Of a stretch of 56,236 nt of DNA, positions 25,140 through 33,957 are shown in pieces (position 1 is the first letter of the stretch; every line of letters starts with the position of its first letter). This DNA is from Aeribacillus composti (GTDB taxonomy: Bacteria > Bacillota > Bacilli > Bacillales > Aeribacillaceae). Under the pieces are notes generated by a model, which saw only the letters and a list, made by a program, of their open reading frames with translations, had not been told where the DNA came from and ran no database searches. The position numbers and the translations under genes are program-made. The stretch covers positions 1 to 56,236 of the forward strand of contig NZ_VISS01000028.1 of assembly GCF_007827555.1 (NCBI RefSeq). Reading direction: 5' to 3'.

Positions 25140-26549
25140 TTAACTCAACTCCAATTTCTGCCCCTTTTCGGGGAAAATTTTTCCTGGATTCATGATGTTA
25201 TTTGGATCCCAAACTTTTTTAATCCGCTTCATCATATCCAGACCGACTGGTCCTAATTCCATTTCCATAAAAGGAGCCTTCATAGTTCCGATGCCGTGTT
25301 CGCCTGAAAGCGTTCCGCCAAGTTCAACTGCTGCTGTGAAAATTTCAGCGACAGCTTGTTCTACGCGGCGCATTTCTTCTATGTCGTTTTTGTCGCAAAT
25401 AATGTTTGGATGCAGGTTGCCATCACCTGCGTGACCGAATACGACGAGGTGAATATTATATTTATCTCGAATTTCCTGCAATCTTGCGCACATTTGAGGT
25501 ATTTTGCTTCGTGGTACGGTGGCATCTTCTGAAATTTTGGTCGGTTTTATACGTACGATAGCCGGAGATACCAGCTTTCGAGCTTTCCAGATCTCCGCTT
25601 TTTCCGCTTCATTTTTTGGAATGCGAACAGCTCTTGCTCCGACAAGATAACATAGTTCCGCTGCTTGTTTGATCTCATCCTTTAAAGCTAAAGGATGGCC
25701 GTCGAGCTCAATGAGAATAATCGCTTCTGCATCTACAGGCAGGCCTAAAGGCTCGTAATTTTCGACCGCCACAATCGAAGCTTGATCCATTAACTCCATT
25801 TTGGCAGGCAAAATACCTGACGATAAAATTTTTGAAATGGCGCTTCCCGCATCAACAAGGCTGTCAAATACCGCCATAATGGTTTCGGAAGCGGGCGGCT
25901 TTGGAAGAAGGCGCAAAATTGCTTTTGTAATGATGCCTAAGGTTCCTTCTGATCCGACAATGAGTTTTGTTAAATCATAACCGGTTACATTTTTTACAGT
26001 GCGTCCGCCAGTATGAATGATTTCACCCTCAGGAGTGATAACCTCCAAACCAATCACATAATCTTTCGTTACTCCGTATTTTAATCCTCTTGGACCTCCA
26101 GAGTTCTCAGCTAAATTTCCACCAATAGTAGACACATGTGAACTGCTTGGATCTGGAGGATACATTAATCCTTTTTTCTCGGCTGCTTTGTGAATATCCG
26201 CTGTTAATACTCCCGGGGATACAACGGCGATTAAGTCTTCTTCATGAATTTCAAGTACATCATCTAATACCGATAAATCCAATACCATACCGCCTTTGAC
26301 AGGCAGCGGGCCGCCGCTTAATGATGTGGCTTGACCGCGAGGATAAACTGGGATCTTCTCGCGATTGGCAAGCTTCACAAGGGATGCTAATTCTTCCACG
26401 CTCTTTGTTTGAATGACCACATCCGGCAGAAATGTTCCGAAAGAGCCGTCAAATGAATAGCTGAAACGGTCGCTCTCATCAGTGAGTACTTTACCGGTTT
26501 TAACTATTGATTTAATCTCTTCAATATGACTCGGTGTAACTACCTTCAT
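25140..26549 (-). CDS. glcD: Glycolate oxidase FAD-binding subunit
   Basis: This 469-residue flavoprotein has an FAD-binding type 4 domain (YPRGQATSLSGGPLPVKGG, then HVSTIGGNLAENSGGPRG and GGRTVKNVTGYDLTKL) and the FAD-oxidase C-terminal domain (VVFGHAGDGNLHPNI and LSGEHGIGTMKAPF). It is in the GlcD/LldD2-like family that oxidises glycolate or D-lactate. The gene follows the regulator by 24 bases and precedes glcF by one base, forming one unit read leftward. AAAGTGAGAGATT precedes the start, a weak but usable ribosome site. Confidence 0.92.
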   Translation of the reverse strand: MKVVTPSHIEEIKSIVKTGKVLTDESDRFSYSFDGSFGTFLPDVVIQTKSVEELASLVKLANREKIPVYPRGQATSLSGGPLPVKGGMVLDLSVLDDVLEIHEEDLIAVVSPGVLTADIHKAAEKKGLMYPPDPSSSHVSTIGGNLAENSGGPRGLKYGVTKDYVIGLEVITPEGEIIHTGGRTVKNVTGYDLTKLIVGSEGTLGIITKAILRLLPKPPASETIMAVFDSLVDAGSAISKILSSGILPAKMELMDQASIVAVENYEPLGLPVDAEAIILIELDGHPLALKDEIKQAAELCYLVGARAVRIPKNEAEKAEIWKARKLVSPAIVRIKPTKISEDATVPRSKIPQMCARLQEIRDKYNIHLVVFGHAGDGNLHPNIICDKNDIEEMRRVEQAVAEIFTAAVELGGTLSGEHGIGTMKAPFMEMELGPVGLDMMKRIKKVWDPNNIMNPGKIFPEKGQKLELS

Positions 26550-26573
26550 ATGAATCTCTCACTTTCCAATTTT

Positions 26574-27281
26574 CTATATCGTATAATCTCTTAAAAGCAG
26601 ACTTAATTTTTTCTCAGCATTTTTTAAATGGATGAGACATTGGATTTTGGCGAGGTCCGGTTCTTCTGCTTCGATTGCTTGTAAAATATTGTAATGTTCT
26701 TGATATACAGCTTTTCGTTTTTGTTTTAACTCCACGTTAGGTCGCAACGTAATCTTTAATGTTTTTTCATAAAGAGAGGATAGATTTTCAAGTGTTTGAA
26801 TTAAAACTGGATTATGTGTAGCCAAAATAATCGAACGATGGAATTCGATATCGGCCTCTGTTGAAATGTCTCCTTCTTCTAAAGATTCATTTTCCATTGT
26901 TTTTAAAATTCGTTTCATTTGCTCTAGCTGTTCAGGTGTACGTCGGAGTGCTGCTAAATATGCTGCTTCCGGCTCCAAAATTTTTCTCATTTCAAATAAA
27001 TATTTAATGCTGTCCACATCATCGCTCTCAATTCGAATACGCTGTAATAATGATGAATTTGTTGATTCTTCTACATAACTCCCGCCGCCTTGACGCGAGG
27101 AAATGACACCTGCTGCACGCAGCATACTTAAAGCCTCGCGAATAGGTACTCTACTTACACCGAATTGAGCAGCCAACTCCATTTCTGTCGGCAGCTTAGA
27201 GCCTGGTGGAAATTTTCCGATTTCAATTTGTTTCAATAATTCACGAGATATCATTTGCGAAACTTTTTCTTTTTTGGCCAT
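26574..27281 (-). CDS. GntR/FadR-subfamily transcription regulator of the glc genes
   Basis: This 235-residue protein has an N-terminal GntR winged helix (LPTEMELAAQFGVSRVPIREALSMLRAAGVISSRQGGG, split around residues 30-67) and an all-helical FCD effector domain with the acid-residue layout of the GlcC/LldR group. It most likely senses glycolate, lactate or a similar hydroxyacid and represses or activates glcD-glcF and the divergent MFS gene. GGAGAGGGAG (27283-27292, minus strand) precedes its start. Palindromic sites in the divergent promoter region probably bind it, including one about 40 bases upstream of its own gene. Confidence 0.85.
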   Translation of the reverse strand: MAKKEKVSQMISRELLKQIEIGKFPPGSKLPTEMELAAQFGVSRVPIREALSMLRAAGVISSRQGGGSYVEESTNSSLLQRIRIESDDVDSIKYLFEMRKILEPEAAYLAALRRTPEQLEQMKRILKTMENESLEEGDISTEADIEFHRSIILATHNPVLIQTLENLSSLYEKTLKITLRPNVELKQKRKAVYQEHYNILQAIEAEEPDLAKIQCLIHLKNAEKKLSLLLRDYTI

Positions 27282-27322
27282 GACTCCCTCTCCTTTCGTA
27301 GTTCTAAAATAGGGAATGGACG

Positions 27323-27362
27323 AAATTTGTATAACAAATTTATTGATTTATATAACAAATTT
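27323..27362. promoter_or_regulatory. Palindromic operator near the GntR gene
   Basis: AAATTTGT (27323-27330) and ACAAATTT (27334-27341) form a perfect 8-bp palindrome about a 3-base centre. The half site ACAAATTT occurs again at 27355-27362. The form ATTTGTAnnACAAAT fits FadR-subfamily operators and recurs at 27466-27480. Binding by the adjacent GntR protein is inferred. Confidence 0.6.
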
Positions 27363-27452
27363 ATAATAATTTTTTTGAAATTTTAATTTACAACACGCTA
27401 TTTTATGATTATAATAATCAAAAAAAATAAAAAACACAAGATATACAGTGAA

Positions 27453-27480
27453 ATTTGTATTACTAATTTGTATTACAAAT
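27453..27480. promoter_or_regulatory. Second palindromic operator, overlapping copies
   Basis: ATTTGTATTACAAAT (27466-27480) is a perfect palindrome with arms of 7 bases. An imperfect copy, ATTTGTATTACTAAT (27453-27467), overlaps its left end by two bases. Together with 27323-27362 these are likely two operator clusters for the divergent units. Confidence 0.6.
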
Positions 27481-27553
27481 AACAAGTTGTTAGAACATGT
27501 TATTTACATTAGGATCCAACACAAAATAGGGACCCTTTATTCTAGTCTGAAAA

Positions 27554-27567
27554 TGTAAACACTTACA
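27554..27567. promoter_or_regulatory. Probable cre site upstream of the MFS gene
   Basis: TGTAAACACTTACA is close to the cre consensus TGWAANCGNTNWCA; the central G is replaced by A. It is nearly palindromic and lies about 165 bases before the MFS start, so carbon catabolite control is likely for this transporter. Confidence 0.5.
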
Positions 27568-27729
27568 TTTTATAAGATTTTTTGGCCTTCAGCCTGTGTA
27601 CTTTAAGGTGTGTTGATTCCTAATTGTAAATAAAGTGAAGTAATTTCGTTTCAATAATTTTCGGAACATTTACTTCATTCAATCTATACAGTTTTTTCTA
27701 TATTCATTTTAAATTTAGGGGGAGTGGGT

Positions 27730-29052
27730 ATGATGAATGACGCAGTGTCTTTGGAAAAGCAAACAGTGCGAAAAGTAACAAGGAGGATTATTCCATTTGT
27801 ATTTTTCCTTTATATTATTTCGTATTTGGACCGGGCTAACATTGGTTATGCCGCTTTGGAGATGAATGATGCCCTTGGTTTGACCAGCCAGGTTTTCGGT
27901 CTGGCAACTGGTATATTCTTTATCGGCTATTTTCTTTTTGAAGTACCAAGTAATATTTTGATGGAGAAGTTTGGCGCCCGTGTCTGGATTGCGCGAATCC
28001 TCATTACATGGGGAATTATATCGATGGCGACTGGGTTTGTACAGGAAGCAAGTCATCTTTACATTATTAGATTTTTGCTCGGTGTTGCAGAAGCTGGCTT
28101 TTTCCCGGGAATTGTTTTGTACTTAACATATTGGTTTCGGGCAAAAGATCACGCAAAAACCATTGCCATGTTAATGAGTGCGATTCCTGTATCATATATT
28201 ATCGGTGCTCCACTTTCGACATGGATTATGGACAACATTCATTGGTTCAATGTTGAAGGCTGGCGCTGGATGTTTTTAATTGAAGGTGCTCCGGCTGTGA
28301 TTTTTGGGATCGTGACCCTATTTTATTTAGCGGATAAACCAGAGGATGCAAAATGGCTCACCGAAGAAGAAAAGAATTGGCTAATTGCTGAATTGGAAAA
28401 GGAAAGAGTAAAAGAAGCAGATGGCAAAAAGGGTTCTGCAAAGCATAGCGGACATATAGAAGCTCTTCGTGATGCAAAAGTGTGGTACTTTGCCATTATT
28501 TATTTTGTTTATATTGCCGGTACTCTTGGTGTCAGTTACTGGATGCCGCAAATTATTGATGGAATGTCAGCGTCTTTATCTAATACACAAATTGGTCTAA
28601 TTGCTACCATTCCTTATATTGTTGCTACTATTGCCATGAACTGGTGGTCAGCCCGCTCTGACCGCAAAGGAGAAAGATGGCTTCATGCTGCCTTGCCGCT
28701 CTTGGTAGGGGCAATAACATTGATAGGCGCTGGAGTAACACTCCAACCTGTATTGGGCATGTTATTCATCACTTTATCACTTACAGGCATGTATTGTTAT
28801 AAAGGTCCTTTTTGGGCGCTGCCTACAACAATGCTTAATCCAGCAAAAGCAGCTGTTGGGATAGCTGTAGTAAATTCGATTGGCAATCTTGGCGGTTTTA
28901 TCGGTCCATATGCAGTAGGAGCATTGAAAGATTTGACGGGAGGAACAAGTGCCGGGTTGTATTTCTTAAGCGGCTTACTTGTGTTTGCTTTCTTTATGTT
29001 ACTTGTCAAACGAGAAAAACCTAGAGCTGACATCCAAAAACAAGCAGTATAA
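27730..29052 (+). CDS. MFS transporter of the anion:cation symporter family
   Basis: This ~440-residue protein has 12 hydrophobic segments and matches the ACS (TtuB/phthalate-like) group of the major facilitator superfamily. It contains YIISYLDRANIGYAAL, the DRANIGYA signature, in the first helix, then FGARVWIARILITWGI and FLLGVAEAGFFPGIVLYL, and a long central loop (residues 215-250). It probably imports the organic acid oxidised by GlcD/GlcF, most likely with a proton, but the substrate is not readable. GGGGGAG (27718-27724) precedes ATG 27730; ATG 27733 is equally possible. It is divergent from the regulator and followed by a terminator. Confidence 0.88.
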   Translation: MMNDAVSLEKQTVRKVTRRIIPFVFFLYIISYLDRANIGYAALEMNDALGLTSQVFGLATGIFFIGYFLFEVPSNILMEKFGARVWIARILITWGIISMATGFVQEASHLYIIRFLLGVAEAGFFPGIVLYLTYWFRAKDHAKTIAMLMSAIPVSYIIGAPLSTWIMDNIHWFNVEGWRWMFLIEGAPAVIFGIVTLFYLADKPEDAKWLTEEEKNWLIAELEKERVKEADGKKGSAKHSGHIEALRDAKVWYFAIIYFVYIAGTLGVSYWMPQIIDGMSASLSNTQIGLIATIPYIVATIAMNWWSARSDRKGERWLHAALPLLVGAITLIGAGVTLQPVLGMLFITLSLTGMYCYKGPFWALPTTMLNPAKAAVGIAVVNSIGNLGGFIGPYAVGALKDLTGGTSAGLYFLSGLLVFAFFMLLVKREKPRADIQKQAV

Positions 29053-29110
29053 GTGATGTCTGGCACTGCTCGAAGAGGAAAAGGACAAGGGAGAAAATTC
29101 CTTATCCTCA

Positions 29111-29142
29111 GGCTGTCGAGAAACTTCGACAGCCATTATTTT
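29111..29142 (+). terminator. Terminator of the MFS gene
   Basis: GGCTGTCGA (29111-29119) pairs with TCGACAGCC (29126-29134), followed by ATTATTTTTA. It lies about 60 bases after the stop codon at 29052. Confidence 0.8.
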
Positions 29143-29207
29143 TATTTATAATCTTTATCAGTTTACCGTGTTAATTTATTATAATATTAGTTAGGAGGAT
29201 AATAACC

Positions 29208-29374
29208 ATGTGAACTACAAATAAAGAGAGTCAAAATGAATATAAATTTGTTGTATTGAGGAACTTGTACCGGAAGATCACCTTTTACGAAAAATAGATC
29301 AATACATATATCACTGAAAAGGTTAAGGATTTGTATTGCCCGGATAACGGAAGACCTTCTATTGAGTCTGTTCT
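29208..29374 (+). pseudogene. IS1182-family transposase, degraded N-terminal part
   Basis: Conserved N-terminal text of IS1182-group transposases is found in broken frames: EYKFVV, then EELVPEDHLLRKIDQYI, then EKVKDLYCPDNGRPSI. Two frameshifts separate the pieces, and the match stops near 29374. Next to it begins a piece of an unrelated gene (gabD). The orientation is the same as the fragment at 21390-21751. Confidence 0.7.
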
Positions 29375-29386
29375 CGGTCCGTTAGA

Positions 29387-29551
29387 GTTTCGGAAGCATT
29401 GGAATTTGGCATCGTCGGTTTGAACGATTCGATTCCTGCTGTCGCCCAAGCGCCATTTGGAGGCGTGAAAGAGAGCGGAATAGGCCGAGAAGGGGGACAC
29501 CATGGAATAGACGAATATTTAGAAGTTAAGTATATTTCGATGGGTGTTTAA
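29387..29551 (+). pseudogene. gabD: C-terminal remnant of an NAD(P) succinate-semialdehyde dehydrogenase
   Basis: A 54-codon open piece reads [17 protein letters not shown], then [19 protein letters not shown] and [12 protein letters not shown] before TAA at 29549-29551. This is the C-terminal end of GabD-type aldehyde dehydrogenases. There is no N-terminal part or active site; upstream it joins the IS1182 remnant. It is therefore a pseudogene left by a deletion or insertion. Confidence 0.8.
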
Positions 29552-29586
29552 ACGGTTCTAATGCAAAAGGAAGACAAATAGATAAG

Positions 29587-29674
29587 AAGCAGATTCATCC
29601 GTTTAGGGCAGCAGCCTGGACAGCTTTCCTGCACATTTTTGGCATAGCAGACCTTGATGAATCTGCTTTTTTAT
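29587..29674 (+). terminator. Long-loop terminator after the gabD remnant
   Basis: AAGCAGATTCATC (29587-29599) pairs perfectly (13 bp) with GATGAATCTGCTT (29656-29668), followed by TTTTTTATT. The loop is 56 bases and contains further short complementary pieces. It is probably the original terminator of gabD, kept after the gene decayed. From 29675 to the end of hypF at 29922 nothing further is seen. Confidence 0.6.
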
Positions 29675-29921
29675 TCATTTTTACAAATTGGACGGAAAAG
29701 GAATTTTCCTTCTTTAAGTGCAGCCGCCGAAAGATGTCTTGTAAAAAATTTTTAATAGACGATGCGAAGAATGAAACATAAATTGATGTGGGGTCATACT
29801 TGGGCTTCCTCGAATTCGAGTCAGCGGTCTACAATACATTGAATTGGAAAAAATGAATGTACAACAATTAAAACATAGCAAGTGATAGACAAATATTTAC
29901 AGCTTTTGAAGCAATAACGAC

Positions 29922-32183
29922 TCATAAATTCGAATGCGCTGCAGCTACAAGCGCTGCCTGCCCGAGACTAATGCCGCCGTCGTTAGGTGGAATTTCTTCA
30001 CCGATCCAGATATGCATATCGCTTTCATAAAATAACTCTTTCAAATCAGCTAACAAAAGCGAATTTTGAAATACGCCGCCGGACAACACAACAGTGTCAA
30101 TTTCATAGGCCGCTCCTAAAGAACGAACACTTCTAAATATGCCTTCTGCGACGCTTCGATGAAATGCGCGAGCAATCACCGCTGCATCTTTTCCTTTTAG
30201 ACGGTCTTCTGTCATTTCCTTTAAAAAAGGACGGTAGTCTAGCTCTTTTCCATTCCACGGGAAAGAATATACCTTCTCTAATGGAGCTGTACGTGCTAAA
30301 TGCTCCAGCCAAATGGCTGCTTGTCCTTCAAATGAGATAGGACCGGTAAATCCTAAAAGGGCCGCTGCTGCATCAAACAAACGGCCGACGGACGTTGTTG
30401 GAAAGGTGCGCAATTGTTTCTCTACCATCTTCACTGCCGTGAAAAATCGTTCAGGAAACGAAAGCTGCTTGCCGACATTTATTGCCCATTTCGGATCATC
30501 CACAAAGAAACCAGCTAGCGCTTGAAGCGGCATGCGTGCCGCCGCATCTCCGCCGGGAAGCATGGCGTAACGAAGATGTCCGCGCCGTTTTAGACCTTCC
30601 GCAGCGCTTCCGACAAACAGCTCGCCGCCCCAGATCGCTCCATCGTCGCCAAAACCTGTTCCATCAAACGCCACTCCGATCACCCGTTTGTCCAATGCAT
30701 TTCGCTCCGCCAGCACGGACGCCACATGAGCGCGGTGGTGCTGGATGCCAATATGTTGATAAGCTTCTAGATTGTGAGCAAAGGCGGTAGATTGGTAGTC
30801 GGGATGAAGATCGTACGCCACAATCGTTTCTTGCAATCGAACATCATACATCGACAAAAGATCATGGACCGTTTGCTCAAATGACATATATGCTTCGTAT
30901 TTCATCAAATCTCCTAAATGCTGGCTCATGATCGCCTGTCCGTTGACCACTAATGTAATGGTATTTTTTAGGTCAGCTCCAACCGCAAGAACAGGCCGAT
31001 CACTGGGCAATTGGGCAGCAGGAAGCGGCGCATACCCCCGCGCCCGCCGAAGTACAGTAGGGCCAAATGGGCTGACGCGAACGACGGAATCATCGACGCG
31101 GCGGGCAATAGGGCGCTCCCCAATAAGCCATGCGTCCGCAATGCCTTCAAGTGCCTTGATCGCTTCTTCATCATCATAGATGATCGGTTCACTGGAACGG
31201 TTAGCACTTGTCATTACAAGCACTTCTGGTGCGTCGAAATGAAACAGCAAATGATGGAGAGGGGTGTATGGAAGCATTACTCCTAAATCGGAATTATCAG
31301 GAGCTACTCCCGGCAGCAATCGGCGAGCCCGTGCCAACACGATGGGTCGGGCGGAAGATGTAAGGAGATTTTCTTCTTCCGCACATATATCGATAAACGC
31401 CCTTGCTGTCTCGAGATCTTTTACCATTAAGGCAAACGGCTTTTCCCCGCGTCGTTTCCGCCTTCTAAGCTCCCATACCGCTTCTTCGTTTTCAGCATCA
31501 CACGCCAAAAGATAGCCGCCAAGCCCCTTGATCGCAACGATGCGCCCAGAACGAAGGAGCTCGGCCGTTTTTTTGATCGCTTTTTCATCACCATGTATTT
31601 CTCCATCCTGTCCCTGCACATGATAATGAGGACCGCAATCGGGGCAAGCAGTTGGCTGCGCATGAAACCGTCGATCCGCCGGATCATAATATTCCGCTGA
31701 ACAAGCCGGACACATAGACCACATATGCATTGTCGTATAAGGCCGGTCATACGGCAGCCGCTCAATGACCGTATATCGTGGACCGCAATCCGTGCAATTG
31801 ATGTATGGATAAAGGAATCGGCGGTTAGCTGGATCAAACAATTCTGACAAGCATTTCGGACAAACCGCAAGATCAGCAGGAATTTGCACTGTCGGCCGAT
31901 TATGGAGCGTGCTGGCCAAAATTTCGAAATCAGCTGCTTCTTGTAAAGGCGCATCTTTAATTTCCAAATTGGTTATTTTAGCTGAGGAAGGGTATCGATC
32001 TGTAATGTCTTGAACAAATTGTTGAATGGCATCTGCGTCCCCTTCCACATGAATCTCCACGCCGCTTTCTCCATTGCGCACCCATCCGCTGAGCTTCCAC
32101 CGCTTTGCTTTACGAAAGACAAAAGGACGAAAACCGACCCCTTGCACAACACCATATATTAGAATACGCTGCGCTATTTTCAT
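29922..32183 (-). CDS. hypF: Hydrogenase maturation carbamoyltransferase
   Basis: This 753-residue protein has the full HypF architecture: acylphosphatase-like domain with GVVQGVGFRPFVFRKA (residues 11-26), paired zinc fingers (CPKCLSELFD, CTDCG, CPACSAEYYD, CPDCG), a YrdC-like domain (KGLGGYLLACDA), and a Kae1-like domain with GIQHHRAHVASVLAE and GVAFDGTGFGDDG. It converts carbamoyl phosphate and ATP to carbamoyl-adenylate and transfers carbamoyl to HypE for cyanide ligand formation. It is the last gene of the hydrogenase operon. A gap of ~260 bases with no gene separates it from the glutaredoxin-like gene upstream. Confidence 0.95.
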   Translation of the reverse strand: MKIAQRILIYGVVQGVGFRPFVFRKAKRWKLSGWVRNGESGVEIHVEGDADAIQQFVQDITDRYPSSAKITNLEIKDAPLQEAADFEILASTLHNRPTVQIPADLAVCPKCLSELFDPANRRFLYPYINCTDCGPRYTVIERLPYDRPYTTMHMWSMCPACSAEYYDPADRRFHAQPTACPDCGPHYHVQGQDGEIHGDEKAIKKTAELLRSGRIVAIKGLGGYLLACDAENEEAVWELRRRKRRGEKPFALMVKDLETARAFIDICAEEENLLTSSARPIVLARARRLLPGVAPDNSDLGVMLPYTPLHHLLFHFDAPEVLVMTSANRSSEPIIYDDEEAIKALEGIADAWLIGERPIARRVDDSVVRVSPFGPTVLRRARGYAPLPAAQLPSDRPVLAVGADLKNTITLVVNGQAIMSQHLGDLMKYEAYMSFEQTVHDLLSMYDVRLQETIVAYDLHPDYQSTAFAHNLEAYQHIGIQHHRAHVASVLAERNALDKRVIGVAFDGTGFGDDGAIWGGELFVGSAAEGLKRRGHLRYAMLPGGDAAARMPLQALAGFFVDDPKWAINVGKQLSFPERFFTAVKMVEKQLRTFPTTSVGRLFDAAAALLGFTGPISFEGQAAIWLEHLARTAPLEKVYSFPWNGKELDYRPFLKEMTEDRLKGKDAAVIARAFHRSVAEGIFRSVRSLGAAYEIDTVVLSGGVFQNSLLLADLKELFYESDMHIWIGEEIPPNDGGISLGQAALVAAAHSNL

Positions 32184-32445
32184 GATGAATCACCTGCTTT
32201 CGTTATAAAACGGGAGATTTTGGAGCTTTCAAACAGATAAATAGAGCTCAGTGGACCGTCCGAACTTTGAATAAGAAAACATTGTCCGTTGAACTTAATG
32301 CGCTGGCATTTAGCTTTATTCTCGCATTCTGAACTGAAGGCGTATACATAACAGAACCTTTCATGCCGACATATTCCACTTTCCTAGAGATGTATCCGTT
32401 TATTTTGCATGTATCTTACCTAAAGAGAAGAGAGGGGGCGCCCGT

Positions 32446-32700
32446 TTAAGATAACGGCTTCTCCTCCTTTGCGGACGGCAATGCAACCATGCATCCGCGG
32501 CCGGAAACTCCTATTTGAATGACCTGCCCGTCTTCTACTAAGACTGGAACAGTACCTCCTCCCGTCAAAACAACAAGCTGCTTTAATGCCGCTTTGTCTT
32601 CTTCGACATCATACTCGACAAATTCTTTTCCGTCCCATAATAAACTTTCCCGCAATTCCTTCGTGTAAGGACATCCTTTCGCACCATAAAGCTCCAGCAT
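32446..32700 (-). CDS. Glutaredoxin-like protein of the UXX-star type
   Basis: This 84-residue thioredoxin-fold protein has the N-terminal LELYGAKGCPYTKELRE with a CPYT active site and a cis-proline segment GGGTVPVLVEDG. It ends in GVSGRGCMV. It resembles the small glutaredoxin-like family in which the active cysteine is selenocysteine in some bacteria (UXX-star); here the position is encoded as cysteine (TGT on the minus strand). In hydrogenase clusters it may help reduce or protect thiols during metal-site assembly, but no specific role is established. It lies between hypE and hypF, behind GGAGGATGAG. Confidence 0.7.
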   Translation of the reverse strand: MLELYGAKGCPYTKELRESLLWDGKEFVEYDVEEDKAALKQLVVLTGGGTVPVLVEDGQVIQIGVSGRGCMVALPSAKEEKPLS

Positions 32701-32752
32701 TATTTCTCATCCTCCAAAGAGATGATTTATTATTAAGCATTTTCATGATTGA

Positions 32753-33787
32753 TTAACAGATGCGAGGCAACGGATCGCCAATCAGCATATCGATCAAGCG
32801 TGTACCTCCATATTGAGAACGTGCTAAAACTGCTTTTTTTGGCTCTGCTTGTATTTCACCAATGCACTTCGCATTCTCCCCGCCCGGCATGCTTTTAAGT
32901 GTTTTTAATGCGATATCGGCATATTCAGGCGAAATGACGGCAAGAAACTGCCCTTCATTGGCAATATGAAGGGGATCCAATCCTAAAATTTCGCAGGCAC
33001 CGCGCACTGCCGGGCGAACTGGAATTGCCTCTTCATCGAGTATAACAGCTACTTGAGCGTCTCTTGCCAATTCGTTTAATGCCGTAGCTACACCGCCTCG
33101 GGTTGGATCGCGCAGCCATCTAAGCCCCGGCGCCGCCGCCTCAATAAGTGCCGATACGAACGGCCAAACCGCCCGAGTATCGGAAGTAAGGTCAGCTTCT
33201 AAATCCAACTCCCCTCTAGCCAAGAGAACGGTAATCCCATGATCACCAATTGCACCAGACAAAATGACATGATCACCCGGTTGAACGTTTCTGGACGAAA
33301 GAGAAACGCGCGGATCGGTAAGGCCGATACCGGCTGTCGTGATGTACAGACCGTCCGCTTTTCCGTGCTCCACTACTTTCGTATCTCCCCCGACCACAGG
33401 CACTCCGACACGTTGAGCTGCCTTGGCGATAGCCGCCACCTCCCGTTCCAACTCCGACGTTGCCAATCCCGCTTCGATAATAAGTGTTGTCACCAAAGCC
33501 AACGGCTTTGCTCCCCCCATCGCCAAGTCGTTTATAGTCCCGTTGACGGCAAGTTCGCCGATAGATCCCCCTGGGAAGACGAGTGGATTGACAACAAAGC
33601 TGTCTGCAGTAAACGCCAATCGGCTCCCATTTGCCTCAACATATGCCGCATCATTTAATTCTGCTGGTTTGTCTCCCATCATATAGGGAACCAACAGTCC
33701 TTCGATCAGTCTTCTGCTTGCTTTCCCGCCAGCGCCATGAGCCAATTCGATATAAGAATCAGTAAAATTCACTTTGGCTGTCTTCAT
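32753..33787 (-). CDS. hypE: Hydrogenase maturation protein, cyanide ligand synthesis
   Basis: This 344-residue PurM/AIR-synthase-like ATPase has ELAHGAGGKASRRLIEGLL near the N-terminus, VGGDTKVVEHGK, and RDPTRGGVATALNELA. It ends in the essential PRIC tetrapeptide whose cysteine receives the carbamoyl group from HypF and is dehydrated to thiocyanate. The last cysteine is intact. The start follows AGGAAGG; a gap of about 170 bases separates it from hypD. Confidence 0.95.
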   Translation of the reverse strand: MKTAKVNFTDSYIELAHGAGGKASRRLIEGLLVPYMMGDKPAELNDAAYVEANGSRLAFTADSFVVNPLVFPGGSIGELAVNGTINDLAMGGAKPLALVTTLIIEAGLATSELEREVAAIAKAAQRVGVPVVGGDTKVVEHGKADGLYITTAGIGLTDPRVSLSSRNVQPGDHVILSGAIGDHGITVLLARGELDLEADLTSDTRAVWPFVSALIEAAAPGLRWLRDPTRGGVATALNELARDAQVAVILDEEAIPVRPAVRGACEILGLDPLHIANEGQFLAVISPEYADIALKTLKSMPGGENAKCIGEIQAEPKKAVLARSQYGGTRLIDMLIGDPLPRIC

Positions 33788-33957
33788 GCTTGTTCCTTCC
33801 TTTCTTCCTGATGCAACGATTAATTAAGAAGTTCAGTGAGAGTCTCCCAAATCATATAACGTCTGAAAGTAAGCTGATGAACCCTGCCACTGCCCGAATT
33901 CGAAACGCATTGTATTTCACCTAACAGGGAAAACCAATCTATATAATTTCCTCCTTT

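Noticed and set aside
30280-31290. Several open frames on the plus strand opposite hypF
   Set aside because: Composition is the mirror of the HypF coding pattern; no starts with ribosome sites, no motifs.
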